Source: Planctomycetota bacterium | GTDB taxonomy: Bacteria > Planctomycetota > UBA1135 > GCA-002686595 | Length of the DNA stretch: 64,000 nucleotides | Reading direction: 5' to 3' | NCBI GenBank assembly: GCA_016779205.1 | Contig: JADHOC010000022.1 | Span: 26,233-90,232, forward strand | Part shown: piece by piece, positions 26,362 to 35,882 of the stretch | Layout: each line of letters begins with the position of its first letter | How positions within the stretch are numbered: position 1 is the first letter of the stretch | Made by a program: the position numbers and the translations under genes | Notes under the pieces: model-generated | The model's input: the letters and a program-made list of their open reading frames with translations, nothing else | The model's database searches: none | What the model was told of the DNA's origin: nothing

Positions 26362-29300
26362 TCGTCCGCCGCGGTACCGTCACCCTCGGCGGCCGGCGCC
26401 TCCGCGTCGGACGGGCCCTCCGCGACCGCGGGGGCGCCGCCGCCGCCGAAGCGCTCGGCGAGCCCCTGGATCATCCGGTAGAGCGACGGCGTGAGCACGA
26501 GGCCGAGGATCGTCGCGAGGATCATCCCGAAGAACACGGTCACGCCCAGCGCCACCCGCGAACCGGCGCCCGCGCCGGTGGCGAGCACCAGGGGCGCGGT
26601 GCCGAAGACGAAGGAGACCACGGTCATGAGGATCGGTCGGAAGCGCAGGCGTGAGGCCTCGATCGCGGCGTCCACCACGCCGAGGCCCGACTCGCGCTGC
26701 TCCTTCGCGAACTCGACGATCAGGATCGCGTTCTTGGAGATGAGCGCGATCAGCAGGACGATGCCGATCTGGGTGTAGACGTTGTTGCCGAACGGCGTGA
26801 GCATCGTGCCCAGCGCGGCGCCCAGCAGGCCCAGGGGCACCGCCAGGATGATCGCCACGGGGAGCATCCACGACTCGTACTGGGCCGACAGCACGAGGAA
26901 GACGAGGAAGATCGCGAGGAGGAAGATCGCCCCGGCGCCGCCGGTGGCCTCCTTCTCCTGGTACGAAAGGCCGTTCCAGGCGATCCCGAAGTTGGGTCCC
27001 GGCAGGACCTGGTCCTTGACCCCCTCGATGATGTCGAGGGACTGGCCCGAGCTGATGCCCGGCGCCGCGCTGCCCTTGATGGAGGCGCTGGGATACAGGT
27101 TGAAGCGGACGATGGACGCCGGCCCCACGCGCTCCTCCACCGTGGCCACCGAGGCCATGGGGACGATGCGCCCGTCGCTGGTGCCCATGCGGAGCTTGCC
27201 GATGTCCGCCGGCACCGAGCGCGTCTCCGACTCGCCCTGCAGGCGCACCTGGTAGGTCCGCCCGAACTCGTTGAAGTCGTTGGCGTAGGCGGAGCCCAGG
27301 TAGGTCTGGAGCGTGTTGAAGACCGTCTGCAGCGAGATCCCCATCTGCTTGACCTTGTCCCGGTCCACGTCGACGTAGAGCTGCGGCACGGTCGCGCGGA
27401 GGCCCGAGTTGACCCGCATCAGCGTGGGCTGCTCGTTGCCGGCGTCCACCAGGGCGTTGGCCGCCTTCGACAGGTTCGCGATGCCGCCGCCGGCGCGGTC
27501 CTGCAGCTGCATGTCGAAGCCGCCGACCAGGCCCACGCCGGGGATGGAGGGCACGGGGAAGGCGAAGATCTGGGCGTCGGGGATCTGCTGGAAGCGTCCC
27601 ATCAGCCCCATGATGATCCCCCTCAGGCTGGTCTCCTTCGTCGTGCGTTCGTCCCAGGGGTCGAGGGTCACGATGAAGCTCACCGTCGAGGAGCTCGCGG
27701 CGCCGTCGATCAGCGAGTAGCCGATCAAGGCCACGCTCGCGTCGACCCCGGGGGTCTTGTCGAGCACCGCGTCCACCTTCTGGCCCACCGCCCGGGTCCG
27801 CTCCTTGGAGGCCGCGTCGGGCAGCTGCGCCGAGACGATCAGGTAGCCCATGTCCTCCTGGGGCACGAAGCCGGTGGGGAGCTTGCTGAACGTGTAGCCG
27901 CCGGCGAAGACGACGCCCAGGAAGACCACGAGGCTGACGGCGAACTTGCGCACCGCCATGCCCACCACGCCCACGTAGCCCTTGGTCGCGAGGTCGAGGG
28001 TCCAGTTGAAGCCGCGGTAGAAGAAGTTCTTCTTCTTCTTCGACGGCCGCATGAGGATCGCGCAGAGCGCGGGGCTCAGGCTCAGCGCGTTGATCGAGCT
28101 GAAGACCGTGGCCGCCGAGATGGTCAGGCCGAACTGCTTGAACATCACGCCGACCAGGCCTGGCATGAAGGACGTCGGGACGAAGACCGCGAGCAGGACG
28201 AGCGTGGTCGCGACGACCGGCCCCGTCACCTCCTCCATCGCCTTGACCGCGGCGTCCTTGCTGGAGAGCCCGGTGTCGATGTTCCGCGCCACGTTCTCCA
28301 CCACCACGATCGCGTCGTCCACGACGATCCCGATGGCGAGCACGATGCCGAAGAGCGACAGCGTGTTGAGGGAGAAGCCCAGGGCCGACATCACCGCGAA
28401 GGTGCCAATCAGCGAGACCGGGATGGTCACCGCCGGGATGAGCGTCGCCCGGAAGTCCTGGAGGAAGATGAGGACCGTCAGGATGACCAGCAGCGCCGCG
28501 ATGAAGAGGGTGCTGATGATCTCCTCAATGGAGGCCCGCACCACGTCCGCAGCGTCGTAGGTGACCTGGGCGCTCAGGTCGTTGGGGAAGCTCGACCGGG
28601 TCGTCTCGATGAGCTCGGAGACCTGGTCCGAGATCTGGATGAGGTTGGCGCCGGGGAGCTGATAGATCGCGATGTTCGCGGCCGGACGCCCGTTCAGGGA
28701 CGAACCCATGACGTAGTTCTGGGCGCCGCGCTCGACCCGGGCGATGTCGCCCACGCGCAGGACGCGGCCGTCCTTGCCGGTCCGGACGACGATGTTCTCG
28801 AACTCGGCGACGCTCACGAGGCGCCCCTTGGTCGAGACGGTGTATTCGAAGGTCGTCCCCGCCGGGGCCGGGTCCTCGCCGATCTTGCCGGCCGCCACCT
28901 GCACGTTCTGCTCCTGGATCGCGGCCAGGACATCCGCCGGCGTGAGGCTCCTGGCCTCGAGCTCGAACGGGTCGAGCCACAGGCGCATGGAGTAGTCCGA
29001 GGCACCGAAGATCTGCGCGTCGCCCACGCCGCTGATCCGCTTCAGCTCGTCGCGCAGGTTGAGGGAGGCCCAGTTGCTCAGATAGACGTCGTCCAGGCTG
29101 CCGCCCGGCGAGTACACCGAGATCATCTGGGCGAAGTCGGGCATCTTCTTGTTGGTCGTGATGCCCAACCGCCGGACGTCCTCGGGGAGGCTCGGCTCCG
29201 CAGAGGAGACGCGGTTCTGCACCTGGACCGACGCGATGTCGAGGTCCGTGCCCGGCTCGAAGGTGATGGTCAGCGTGTAGCTGCCGTCCGACGCCGAGAT

Positions 29301-29543
29301 GCTCGACATGTAGAGCATCCGCTCGACGCCGTTCACCTCCTGCTCGATCGGCGCCGCCACCGTGTCGGCCACCACGCTGGCGTCCGCGCCCGGGTAGTTC
29401 GCCTTCACGGCGATCGTGGGCGGCGCGAGGTCGGGGTACTGCGCGATCGGGAGCTTGACCAGCGCGGTCGCCCCCATGGTGATCACGATGATCGAGACCA
29501 CCGTCGCGAAGATCGGACGGAGAATGAAGAATCTGGAGAGCAT
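26358..29543 (-). CDS. RND multidrug efflux transporter (AcrB/MexF-like, HAE1)
   Basis: A 1061-residue inner-membrane proton antiporter of the HAE1 family with 12 expected helices and two large periplasmic loops. The N-terminus MLSRFFILRPIFATVVSI is typical. The helix-4 proton-relay pair is in LAIGIVVDDAIVVVENVARN, and the helix-10 Lys is in ISKNAILIVEFAKEQRESG, so the relay (D, D, K) is intact. Other hallmarks are ANYPGADASVVADTVAAPIEQEVNGVERM (split below 20-residue units in the family pattern) and the GxxLxxxxT-type C-terminus. An Ala/Glu-rich tail of ~35 residues extends past the last helix. It is encoded after the adaptor gene (13 bp gap), and the outer-membrane factor is encoded divergently at 30751. 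The likely role is export of hydrophobic drugs. Confidence 0.95.
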   Translation of the reverse strand: MLSRFFILRPIFATVVSIIVITMGATALVKLPIAQYPDLAPPTIAVKANYPGADASVVADTVAAPIEQEVNGVERMLYMSSISASDGSYTLTITFEPGTDLDIASVQVQNRVSSAEPSLPEDVRRLGITTNKKMPDFAQMISVYSPGGSLDDVYLSNWASLNLRDELKRISGVGDAQIFGASDYSMRLWLDPFELEARSLTPADVLAAIQEQNVQVAAGKIGEDPAPAGTTFEYTVSTKGRLVSVAEFENIVVRTGKDGRVLRVGDIARVERGAQNYVMGSSLNGRPAANIAIYQLPGANLIQISDQVSELIETTRSSFPNDLSAQVTYDAADVVRASIEEIISTLFIAALLVILTVLIFLQDFRATLIPAVTIPVSLIGTFAVMSALGFSLNTLSLFGIVLAIGIVVDDAIVVVENVARNIDTGLSSKDAAVKAMEEVTGPVVATTLVLLAVFVPTSFMPGLVGVMFKQFGLTISAATVFSSINALSLSPALCAILMRPSKKKKNFFYRGFNWTLDLATKGYVGVVGMAVRKFAVSLVVFLGVVFAGGYTFSKLPTGFVPQEDMGYLIVSAQLPDAASKERTRAVGQKVDAVLDKTPGVDASVALIGYSLIDGAASSSTVSFIVTLDPWDERTTKETSLRGIIMGLMGRFQQIPDAQIFAFPVPSIPGVGLVGGFDMQLQDRAGGGIANLSKAANALVDAGNEQPTLMRVNSGLRATVPQLYVDVDRDKVKQMGISLQTVFNTLQTYLGSAYANDFNEFGRTYQVRLQGESETRSVPADIGKLRMGTSDGRIVPMASVATVEERVGPASIVRFNLYPSASIKGSAAPGISSGQSLDIIEGVKDQVLPGPNFGIAWNGLSYQEKEATGGAGAIFLLAIFLVFLVLSAQYESWMLPVAIILAVPLGLLGAALGTMLTPFGNNVYTQIGIVLLIALISKNAILIVEFAKEQRESGLGVVDAAIEASRLRFRPILMTVVSFVFGTAPLVLATGAGAGSRVALGVTVFFGMILATILGLVLTPSLYRMIQGLAERFGGGGAPAVAEGPSDAEAPAAEGDGTAADE

Positions 29544-29556
29544 CTGGAGGGCTCCG

Positions 29557-30678
29557 TCAGCTGTCCTGCTTGATCCGGACCGGGGCGCCAGGCCGCGCGG
29601 AGATCATGCCGTTGACGATGACGTTGTCCGTCCCATCGATGCCCGACAGGATCACGAGCCCGTCGGAGGTCTGCTGTCCGACCTTGACGGAGCGGCGCTC
29701 CACCACGTCGTCCTTGCCGACGACGAGCAGGTAGGGCCCCTGCTGGTCGCGACCCAGGGCCACCTCCGGCACCATCGTCGCGCCCTTGATCTCGCCCGCC
29801 TGGAGCCGGATCCGCACGAAGAGGCCGCCCTTGAGCTTGCCCTCCGCGTTGTCGAACTCGGCGCGGATGCGCAGCGTCCCGGTCTCCAGGTCCACCTCGG
29901 GGTCCACGTAGTCCACCCGCCCGGAGAAGGGGAAGCCCTCGTCGATCTCACGGGCCAGCTCGATGGGCGGCAGCGAGTCGAGGGCCTCGCGGACGCGCCC
30001 CTCCTTCTCATCCTTGGCCGCGTACTCAAGCATGACCCGGTCGGGGAGCGTGAACCACGCGTCGACCTTGGAGTCATCGTAGATCTTGGTCAGCGCGGAG
30101 GTGCCGAGACCGCCCACGAGGCTGCCGACGAAGTAGTCGCTCTGCTCTGCGCGCCCGTCGATGGGGGCGTAGATCTCCGTGTAGGAGACGTCCAGCTGCT
30201 TGATGGCCAGGTTCTTCGTGGCCACCTTCACGTTCTCAGCGGCGACCTTGTGCTTCGCGCGCGCCTCGAGCGCCTGGAGCTCGGAGACCGCCCGGTCCTT
30301 GTAGGCCTTCTCGAGCCGGGTCGCCGTCACGTCCGCCAGCTCGGCCTGGGCCTTGGCGCTGAGGAGCTGGGCGGCGGCGGCGTCCCGCGCGGCGGCGAAG
30401 GGCGCCGGGTCGATGCGGAACATCAGGTCCCCGGCCTTCACCGGCTCCCCCTCCTTGTGGGCGATCTCCTCGAGGACACCGTTCACCCGGGCGCGGATTT
30501 CCACCGTCTGGACCGGCTCCGTCTGGCCGCTCACCACCTCGTACTTGGTGATGTCCTTGACGAGGGGCTTCTGCACCTCGACCAGCGGGGGCTTGGGGGC
30601 GATGGGCGCGGGCTTCTCGCTGCATCCGACGAGGCTGCCCAGGAGCCCGGCCGTCATGAGTAGGGTGACCGTCTTCAT
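29557..30678 (-). CDS. RND efflux periplasmic adaptor (membrane fusion protein)
   Basis: A 373-residue lipoprotein (MKTVTLLMTAGLLGSLVGC). The HlyD/AcrA architecture is clear: a lipoyl half with EIRARVNGVLEEIAHKEGEPVKAGDLMFRID (shown here as one strand pair), an alpha-hairpin around residues 85-145 (AQLLSAKAQAELADVTATRLEKAY), the second lipoyl half DVSYTEIYAPIDGRAE, then beta-barrel and membrane-proximal domains (GLVILSGIDGTDNVIVNG). It joins the RND pump to the outer-membrane factor. It is the first gene of the minus-strand cluster, and only 72 bp separate its start from the divergent outer-membrane factor start, so both promoters must lie there. Confidence 0.94.
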   Translation of the reverse strand: MKTVTLLMTAGLLGSLVGCSEKPAPIAPKPPLVEVQKPLVKDITKYEVVSGQTEPVQTVEIRARVNGVLEEIAHKEGEPVKAGDLMFRIDPAPFAAARDAAAAQLLSAKAQAELADVTATRLEKAYKDRAVSELQALEARAKHKVAAENVKVATKNLAIKQLDVSYTEIYAPIDGRAEQSDYFVGSLVGGLGTSALTKIYDDSKVDAWFTLPDRVMLEYAAKDEKEGRVREALDSLPPIELAREIDEGFPFSGRVDYVDPEVDLETGTLRIRAEFDNAEGKLKGGLFVRIRLQAGEIKGATMVPEVALGRDQQGPYLLVVGKDDVVERRSVKVGQQTSDGLVILSGIDGTDNVIVNGMISARPGAPVRIKQDS

Positions 30679-30750
30679 TGCTCCAAGAGGGTAGGTGTAA
30701 TGGCGAGCGCGCCACAGAGGCCCGGTGCAATTCTGCTACCGTTTGCCGCG

Positions 30751-32310
30751 ATGTCGACCCAAGCCCAGCCGCGTAGAAGCAGCTTCGTCCTGACAGCCCT
30801 CGCCGGCGCAACCCTCGTCACGTCCTGCAAGGTCGGGCCCGACTACGAGGAGCCCGTCCTCGAGGAGGGCGTCCTCGAGGAGTCGTTCGCTTCGTCCACG
30901 GACCCGGCGTTCCAGTCGGGAGAGACCGACATCTCCCAGTGGTGGACGGTCTTCAACGACCCGGTGCTGACCTCGATCATCGAGCGAGCCGAGGAGGGCA
31001 ACAAGGACCTCAAGGTCGCCCTCGCCAGGGTCGAGGAGGCGAGGACGCGGGTCGACTTCGCGAGAGGGGCGCGCTACCCCGTCCTCTCCTTCGGCGGCGG
31101 CGCCGCGGTCTCGAGCAACCAGTTCACCGGCTTCAAGTCAGAGACCGTGTCCTCGATCAAGGCGGAGGCCGCCTGGGAACTGGACGTCTTCGGTCGCATC
31201 GCGCGCCAGATCGAGTCCGATCAGGCGAGCTTCGAGGCGAGCGAGGAGGACCTCCGGGACGTCCGCGTCTCGCTCCTTGCGGAGGTCGCGCGATCCTACA
31301 TCTCCGTCCGCGCCCTGCAGATGCAGCTCAAGAGCGCGGAGGAGAACCTGGCGAGCCAAAAGACGATCCTGGAGCTGACGCGCTCTCGCGCGGCGAACGG
31401 GATCTCCTCGGACCTGGACCTCAAGCGCTCCGAGAGCCTCTACGCCGCCTCGGAGGCGGCGCTTCCCCCGCTACGGGTCAGCCTCAGCCAGGCCATCAAC
31501 ACCCTGGGCGTGCTGATCGGCAAGAACCCCACCGCGCTCCAGGAGGAGCTCAGGGCCCCCGCCCCCATCCCGGTCCCCCCCGGTGGGGTGACCGTCGGGG
31601 TGCCCGCGGACCTGCTGCGGCAGCGCCCCGACATCCGCGGCGCCGAGCGTCGCCTCGCCGCCCAGACCGCCCGCGTCGGCGTCGCCACCGCGGACCTCTA
31701 CCCGACCTTCGGGATCGGGGGGACCCTCGGCATCGGCAACCGCGCCGGCGGCAGCCTCCTCGGTGCGGGGAACACCGCCTACACCGTCGGGCCTGGCTTC
31801 ACGAACTGGACGCTCTTCAGCGGAGGGAGGATCCGGAACCTCATCAAGGCCGAGGACATCCGCGTGGAGCAGGCGCTCTTGCGCTACGAGAGCACGGTCC
31901 TGAATGCCCTCCTGGAGGTCGAGACCGCCCTCGCCTCCTTCACCCAGCAGGGCTCGCGCGTCGACGCTCTCGCACGCGCCACCGCAGCGTCCAACGAGGC
32001 GCTGGAGCTCGCCACCGGGCTCTACGAGCAGGGGCTGATCGACTACGAGCAGCTCCTCAACGTCCAGCGGGACCTGCTCACCCAGGACATCGAGCTCTTC
32101 AACGCCCGCGGTGAGGCCGCGAGCGCCCTGGTCCTGCTCTACCGCTCCATGGGCGGCGGCTGGAACCCGCAGGAGGTCGAGGCGGAGCCCGAGGCCGAGG
32201 AGCAGCCTCCCACCGAGGAGGAGCCGACCGAGGGGGATGAGTCGTCGACGCCCGCCCCCGCTGCCCCCTCACAGGCCACCGAGGGCGACGCGGACGCAGA
32301 CAAGGGCTGA
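30751..32310 (+). CDS. TolC/NodT-family outer-membrane efflux lipoprotein with acidic tail
   Basis: A 519-residue protein. The ATG at 30751 is preferred to one at 30700; TACCGT ends 8 bp before it and may be a -10 element of a leaderless message. The lipobox is LVTSCKVGPDYEEP, characteristic of NodT-type factors. Two repeated halves of long helices and porin strands follow (WWTVFNDPVLTSIIERA; WELDVFGRIARQIES; LLRQRPDIRGAERRL; WTLFSGGRIRNLI). Past the last helix (about residue 470) it carries an unusual ~48-residue tail rich in Glu, Pro and Ala. It works with the divergently encoded adaptor and RND pump as a tripartite exporter. Confidence 0.93.
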   Translation: MSTQAQPRRSSFVLTALAGATLVTSCKVGPDYEEPVLEEGVLEESFASSTDPAFQSGETDISQWWTVFNDPVLTSIIERAEEGNKDLKVALARVEEARTRVDFARGARYPVLSFGGGAAVSSNQFTGFKSETVSSIKAEAAWELDVFGRIARQIESDQASFEASEEDLRDVRVSLLAEVARSYISVRALQMQLKSAEENLASQKTILELTRSRAANGISSDLDLKRSESLYAASEAALPPLRVSLSQAINTLGVLIGKNPTALQEELRAPAPIPVPPGGVTVGVPADLLRQRPDIRGAERRLAAQTARVGVATADLYPTFGIGGTLGIGNRAGGSLLGAGNTAYTVGPGFTNWTLFSGGRIRNLIKAEDIRVEQALLRYESTVLNALLEVETALASFTQQGSRVDALARATAASNEALELATGLYEQGLIDYEQLLNVQRDLLTQDIELFNARGEAASALVLLYRSMGGGWNPQEVEAEPEAEEQPPTEEEPTEGDESSTPAPAAPSQATEGDADADKG

Positions 32311-32487
32311 GCGGGCGGATCGGACCTGGTCGAGCTCGATCAGAGGGGCGACGCGCCAAGCAGCGACGACGCACCCGACGACTCCAGAAGGCGAGACGCG
32401 GGCCGATCTCCTCCGCCGCCCGGACGGGAGCCCTCGAGGCTCCGTGCGGCGCGGCGACGGAGAGGAGCTCGACGCCCCCGTCTCACC

Positions 32488-34347
32488 TCACGGGCAGGTC
32501 TGGATCGCGAGGGCGTTCGACAGGCTCGGAGCCAGGCCCTGGCTCAGCGCCTGCACCGCGAACTGACCGCTGGAGAGCGCCGTCCATCCTGCGGCGCCGG
32601 GGTGCCACGGGAGGAGGGCAGCGCCCCCCGGCCCGGCCTGCCCGTGCGCGATCACGCGGCGACCGCCGCCCAGGCAGAGGCTCCCCGCAGGCACGCCCAT
32701 CGGCAGGCCGCGCTGGCCGCCCACGAGGGCGACGGTGGCGCCGGGCGCCGCGTCGGTCAGCACGAAGTGCAGGCTGCTCGCTGCCTGGGGCGGCATCAGC
32801 TCGAGCTGCGGCGCGCCGGCTCCCTGGTCGCAGAAGGACACCACGTCGAAGCAAGGACCGGTGCCGTCCAGCGTCACCCGGGTGTAGGGCGCGCTGATCG
32901 GGAGCGTGTGGCCATCGACGGTGGCCGTGTGGGTGGTGATCAGGTCGATGGACGTGCGCCCCGGCTCCAGCAGAATCGAGACGGTCCAGGTGCTGCCGCT
33001 CCCCACCATCTCGGCCCAGTTCTCCGCAGGGAAGAGGTCGTAGAGATACCAGGACGATCCGTCCGGGCCGCGGTCGTACATCCAGAAGACGCGGCTCTCC
33101 TCGGGCTCGCCGCCCTCGGGGAAGGTCACCGTGACGTCGAGCTCGGCGCCGTTGACCACGGCGGAGATCTCGGGCGTCTCGAGCCCGCCCTCGGCGCCGA
33201 ACAGCTGCTCGGCGAAGAAGGCGCGGTTCACGCTGCTCCTGGGCGCCTCGGGGTGACCCCCGCGTGCGTGCCCGCCGTTGGGGACGATGTAGGTCCGCAG
33301 GCCGGGCAGGACCGTGCTCGTGTCGTGCACGTCGTGCACGACCCAGTCGTGGGAGCCCGGGAGGCTGAAGATCTCGACACCCCGGTCCGTGAGCTGCTCC
33401 CAGTTCTCGCTCACGTAGAGGTCGTCGGCGACGCCGTCGAAAGCCGCCCGCATCTCCGCCTCGGTCCACCCGTAGGCACGGACGGCCGCGCGGAACTCGG
33501 CCCCGGACCGAAAGCCCTTCAAGTAGTGGTCCCATGGCTGATCGCCGGCCGGGAGGCCCGCGGCCACGGCCAGGTCGAACTCCTCGTCCGCCGCGACGAC
33601 CTCGGCGACGGCGTCGGGGTCCCCGGCTCGAACGGGAGTGAGCGCCGTGAACGCGTGTGTGCTCCGGACCGCCGTGATGCGCACGTCGTGGATGGACGAG
33701 ATCAGGGGCGCGATGCCGTTCTTGGAGTTGCCGTGCGCGATGACCGGGCCAGGCTCGAACAGCGAATCGTCGAAGGCCGCGGTGATCGAGCGCATCATGA
33801 TGGAGCTCCACAGGAAGAACTCCGTGTAGCGGTAGTCGAGGGTCTCGATGAAGCGACCCCTCAGCACGAACTCTGAGGGGAGATCGGGGTAGTTGCCGAG
33901 CCCGGTGATCATCGGGGTGACGACCCCGACGCCGCCGTCGATGGCCAGCGCGGTCCCGTCGCTCACGAAGAGCTGCTGGTCCCCCACGGTATCCCCCCCC
34001 CCGATCACGAAGCCGCTGACGGTGCCCGTGAGGGGGACCACGAGCCTGACGGGCACTCGGATCTCCACGCCGGCCCACCAGTCGTCGACGTGGATGTCGA
34101 TGAGCTTCTGGCGGGTGGTGCCGCCGACGCTGTCGACGTGCCAGTCCTCCAAGACGACGACGTCCAACGTGCTCACGTCGGTCATGGTCGGCATGTGGAA
34201 GGGCTCGTCGAGGGTGGGGCCGCTGAGCTGAACCGAGCCCGTGGCGTCGGAGAACACCGTGTTCTGCGAGAGCGCCGCGGGCGTCAACAGGAGGGCCAGG
34301 GCGACGATGCTCCTGGCAGGGAGCGCGATCAGGATCGTGTTGGTCAT
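32488..34347 (-). CDS. Secreted PqaA-like alpha/beta hydrolase with C-terminal add-on domain
   Basis: A 619-residue exported protein (signal peptide to about residue 27, LLLTPAALSQ). Residues ~50-420 resemble PhoPQ-activated pathogenicity-related proteins, an alpha/beta-hydrolase family. The nucleophile elbow is GNSKNG (S208) within PVIAHGNSKNGIAPLI, and a later PNGGHARGGH likely carries the catalytic His; the acid may lie in SLPGSHDWVVHDVHD. Residues ~420-490 look like an Ig-type strand set. The last ~130 residues (from TGPCFDVVSFC) hold a Cys-rich beta domain ending LSNALAIQTCP. It is comparable in position to the shared secretion-associated domain of other proteins here but much diverged. 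The substrate is unknown. A purine-rich AAGGGAGAAGAG lies just before the ATG. Confidence 0.68.
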   Translation of the reverse strand: MTNTILIALPARSIVALALLLTPAALSQNTVFSDATGSVQLSGPTLDEPFHMPTMTDVSTLDVVVLEDWHVDSVGGTTRQKLIDIHVDDWWAGVEIRVPVRLVVPLTGTVSGFVIGGGDTVGDQQLFVSDGTALAIDGGVGVVTPMITGLGNYPDLPSEFVLRGRFIETLDYRYTEFFLWSSIMMRSITAAFDDSLFEPGPVIAHGNSKNGIAPLISSIHDVRITAVRSTHAFTALTPVRAGDPDAVAEVVAADEEFDLAVAAGLPAGDQPWDHYLKGFRSGAEFRAAVRAYGWTEAEMRAAFDGVADDLYVSENWEQLTDRGVEIFSLPGSHDWVVHDVHDTSTVLPGLRTYIVPNGGHARGGHPEAPRSSVNRAFFAEQLFGAEGGLETPEISAVVNGAELDVTVTFPEGGEPEESRVFWMYDRGPDGSSWYLYDLFPAENWAEMVGSGSTWTVSILLEPGRTSIDLITTHTATVDGHTLPISAPYTRVTLDGTGPCFDVVSFCDQGAGAPQLELMPPQAASSLHFVLTDAAPGATVALVGGQRGLPMGVPAGSLCLGGGRRVIAHGQAGPGGAALLPWHPGAAGWTALSSGQFAVQALSQGLAPSLSNALAIQTCP

Positions 34348-34589
34348 GGGCTCTTCTCCCTTGGTGCCAAGGGCAATGCAGGCAGAGTCGGCGGGTTCGC
34401 TGGGGTGCCCGTGTGGGCCGTGTGGGCCGTGTGGGCGGTGCTTTGAACCCAGGCACGGAGCGCCGGTTCCGATCGAACCGGGGATCCTCAGGGATCCCTG
34501 TGGCCGCGTCGGCCGCGGACGCGAGACGCGGCCGCGGGACGGGAGCGCCGGGGCGCCCCGGGACAGCGAGGACCGAACCGGGCGGGGGC
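34348..34589. other. Intergenic region with a 9-bp tandem repeat and two hairpins
   Basis: The gap between the aminotransferase and hydrolase genes (both minus strand) contains three copies of GTGTGGGCC/G (34411-34437). It also holds two back-to-back inverted repeats: CCGGTTC/GAACCGG (34463-34469 with 34475-34481) and GGGATCC/GGATCCC around 34482-34499. The hairpins may terminate or attenuate transcription. No ORF is supported. Confidence 0.5.
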
Positions 34590-35780
34590 TCAGCCCTGGG
34601 CCGCGAGCCGCTCCACGAGGCGATCCACGTCGGCCTCGACCTGGTATAGCCCGAACCCGAAGCGCAGCCGGTCGTCCCGCGCGTCCGTGATGACGCGGGC
34701 CTCGAGGAGGCGCCGCTGGAGGTCGCGCGCGTCACCTCGTCGGAAGGTCAGGAAGTGGCCGCGGCGCGCGCCCGGGACCCCCTGGCGGCCGGGGATCAGC
34801 TCGGACAGGTCGAGGGGCCCCGCGTCGCCCGCGCCGACCCGGTCGAGGAACCGCTCCTGAAGCGCCACGACGTGATCGTGGATGGCGGCCACGGTGACCC
34901 CCTCGGCCTCGAGGAGCTCGAAGACCGCCTGAAGCCGATGGAACGGGGTCGGCTCGAAGGTCGCCCCCAGCATCCGGGAGGCGCCGGGGTCGTAGCCCAC
35001 CTGCCCCCCCTGCTCCCCATCGAGCGACCCGAAGCCGGCGAACCAGCCCGTGAACTCCGGCCGCTCCTCGCGCCCGTCCGGCGCCACGATGAACGAGACC
35101 CCCTCGCCCGCCATGGCGTATTTGTAGCCGCCGCTCATGTAGTAGAGCCGGTCGGCGTGGGGTGCCAGGTCGGTCGGCAGGGCGAAGAAGCCGTGGTAAC
35201 CGTCCACCACGCAGGCGGTCTCCTCGGGCAGCGCAGAGAGCAGCTCAAACACCTCGTCGAAGGCGTGGCCCGAGGAGAAGAACACGTGGCTCGCGAAGGC
35301 GAGGTCCCAGGGGCCGTCCGCCGCGGCCGCCTCGAAGCGCTCGGGCAGGGTGTCGAAGGGCTCGGCGGCGACCTGGGTCCAATGGACCCGCCCGCTCTCC
35401 TCGAAGCGCCGCATCTGGCGCGTGAAGCTGTGGAACTCGGCGTCGGTGGAGAGCACGCGCAGGGGCCGGTGCTCGTTCCACGCGGGCAGCGCGCTCATGA
35501 GGCGCAGGATCAGATCGTGGGTGTTCGCCGAGAAGGCCACGCGATTCGGGTCCGCCACCCCGAGGGTCTTCGCCACGCCGGCCTGGCAGGCGGGATAGAC
35601 CTCGGAGAAGAAGCGCCCCCACTTCTCGTCCGCGAGAGTGACCGCGTCCTCGAAGGCCCGCAGGTGCGCCGCGCGCGCCGCGTCGGGCCACAGGTGGTGG
35701 CTGTGGGCCGCGAAGTGCAGCCGCTCGGGCTCGGCGGCGAGGGCGGTGCGAAAGAGGTGGGTGACGTCGAGGGTGCTCAC
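34590..35780 (-). CDS. Class V aminotransferase-fold PLP enzyme (kynureninase-like)
   Basis: A 396-residue fold-type I PLP enzyme starting at GTG 35780 (VSTLDVTHLF); the much longer open frame upstream is antisense to the Gfo/Idh/MocA gene and is not coding. The PLP lysine is K220 in MSGGYKYAMAGEG, the ring-nitrogen Asp is D193 in CVVDGYHGF, and the N-terminal HFAAHSHHLWPD and SANTHDLILRL match a kynureninase/cysteine-desulfurase-like subgroup. The C-terminal small domain ends in LRFGFGLYQVEADVDRLV. Kynureninase itself cannot be asserted, since no other tryptophan-degradation genes are near. It is divergent from the oxidoreductase gene with about 100 bp between. Confidence 0.85.
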   Translation of the reverse strand: MSTLDVTHLFRTALAAEPERLHFAAHSHHLWPDAARAAHLRAFEDAVTLADEKWGRFFSEVYPACQAGVAKTLGVADPNRVAFSANTHDLILRLMSALPAWNEHRPLRVLSTDAEFHSFTRQMRRFEESGRVHWTQVAAEPFDTLPERFEAAAADGPWDLAFASHVFFSSGHAFDEVFELLSALPEETACVVDGYHGFFALPTDLAPHADRLYYMSGGYKYAMAGEGVSFIVAPDGREERPEFTGWFAGFGSLDGEQGGQVGYDPGASRMLGATFEPTPFHRLQAVFELLEAEGVTVAAIHDHVVALQERFLDRVGAGDAGPLDLSELIPGRQGVPGARRGHFLTFRRGDARDLQRRLLEARVITDARDDRLRFGFGLYQVEADVDRLVERLAAQG

Positions 35781-35882
35781 GCCGCGAGGGTAACCGGGAG
35801 GCGGTGGAGCGAGTATCCCGGCTGCGGATAGACTCGGGAACGCCACGAAGCCCATCCCTCTCCAAAGCCCCATCCCCCCGCG

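Noticed and set aside
34411..34437. GTGTGGGCC tandem triplet as a regulatory repeat
   Set aside because: Only three copies with one mismatch in a non-coding gap; too little to claim function.
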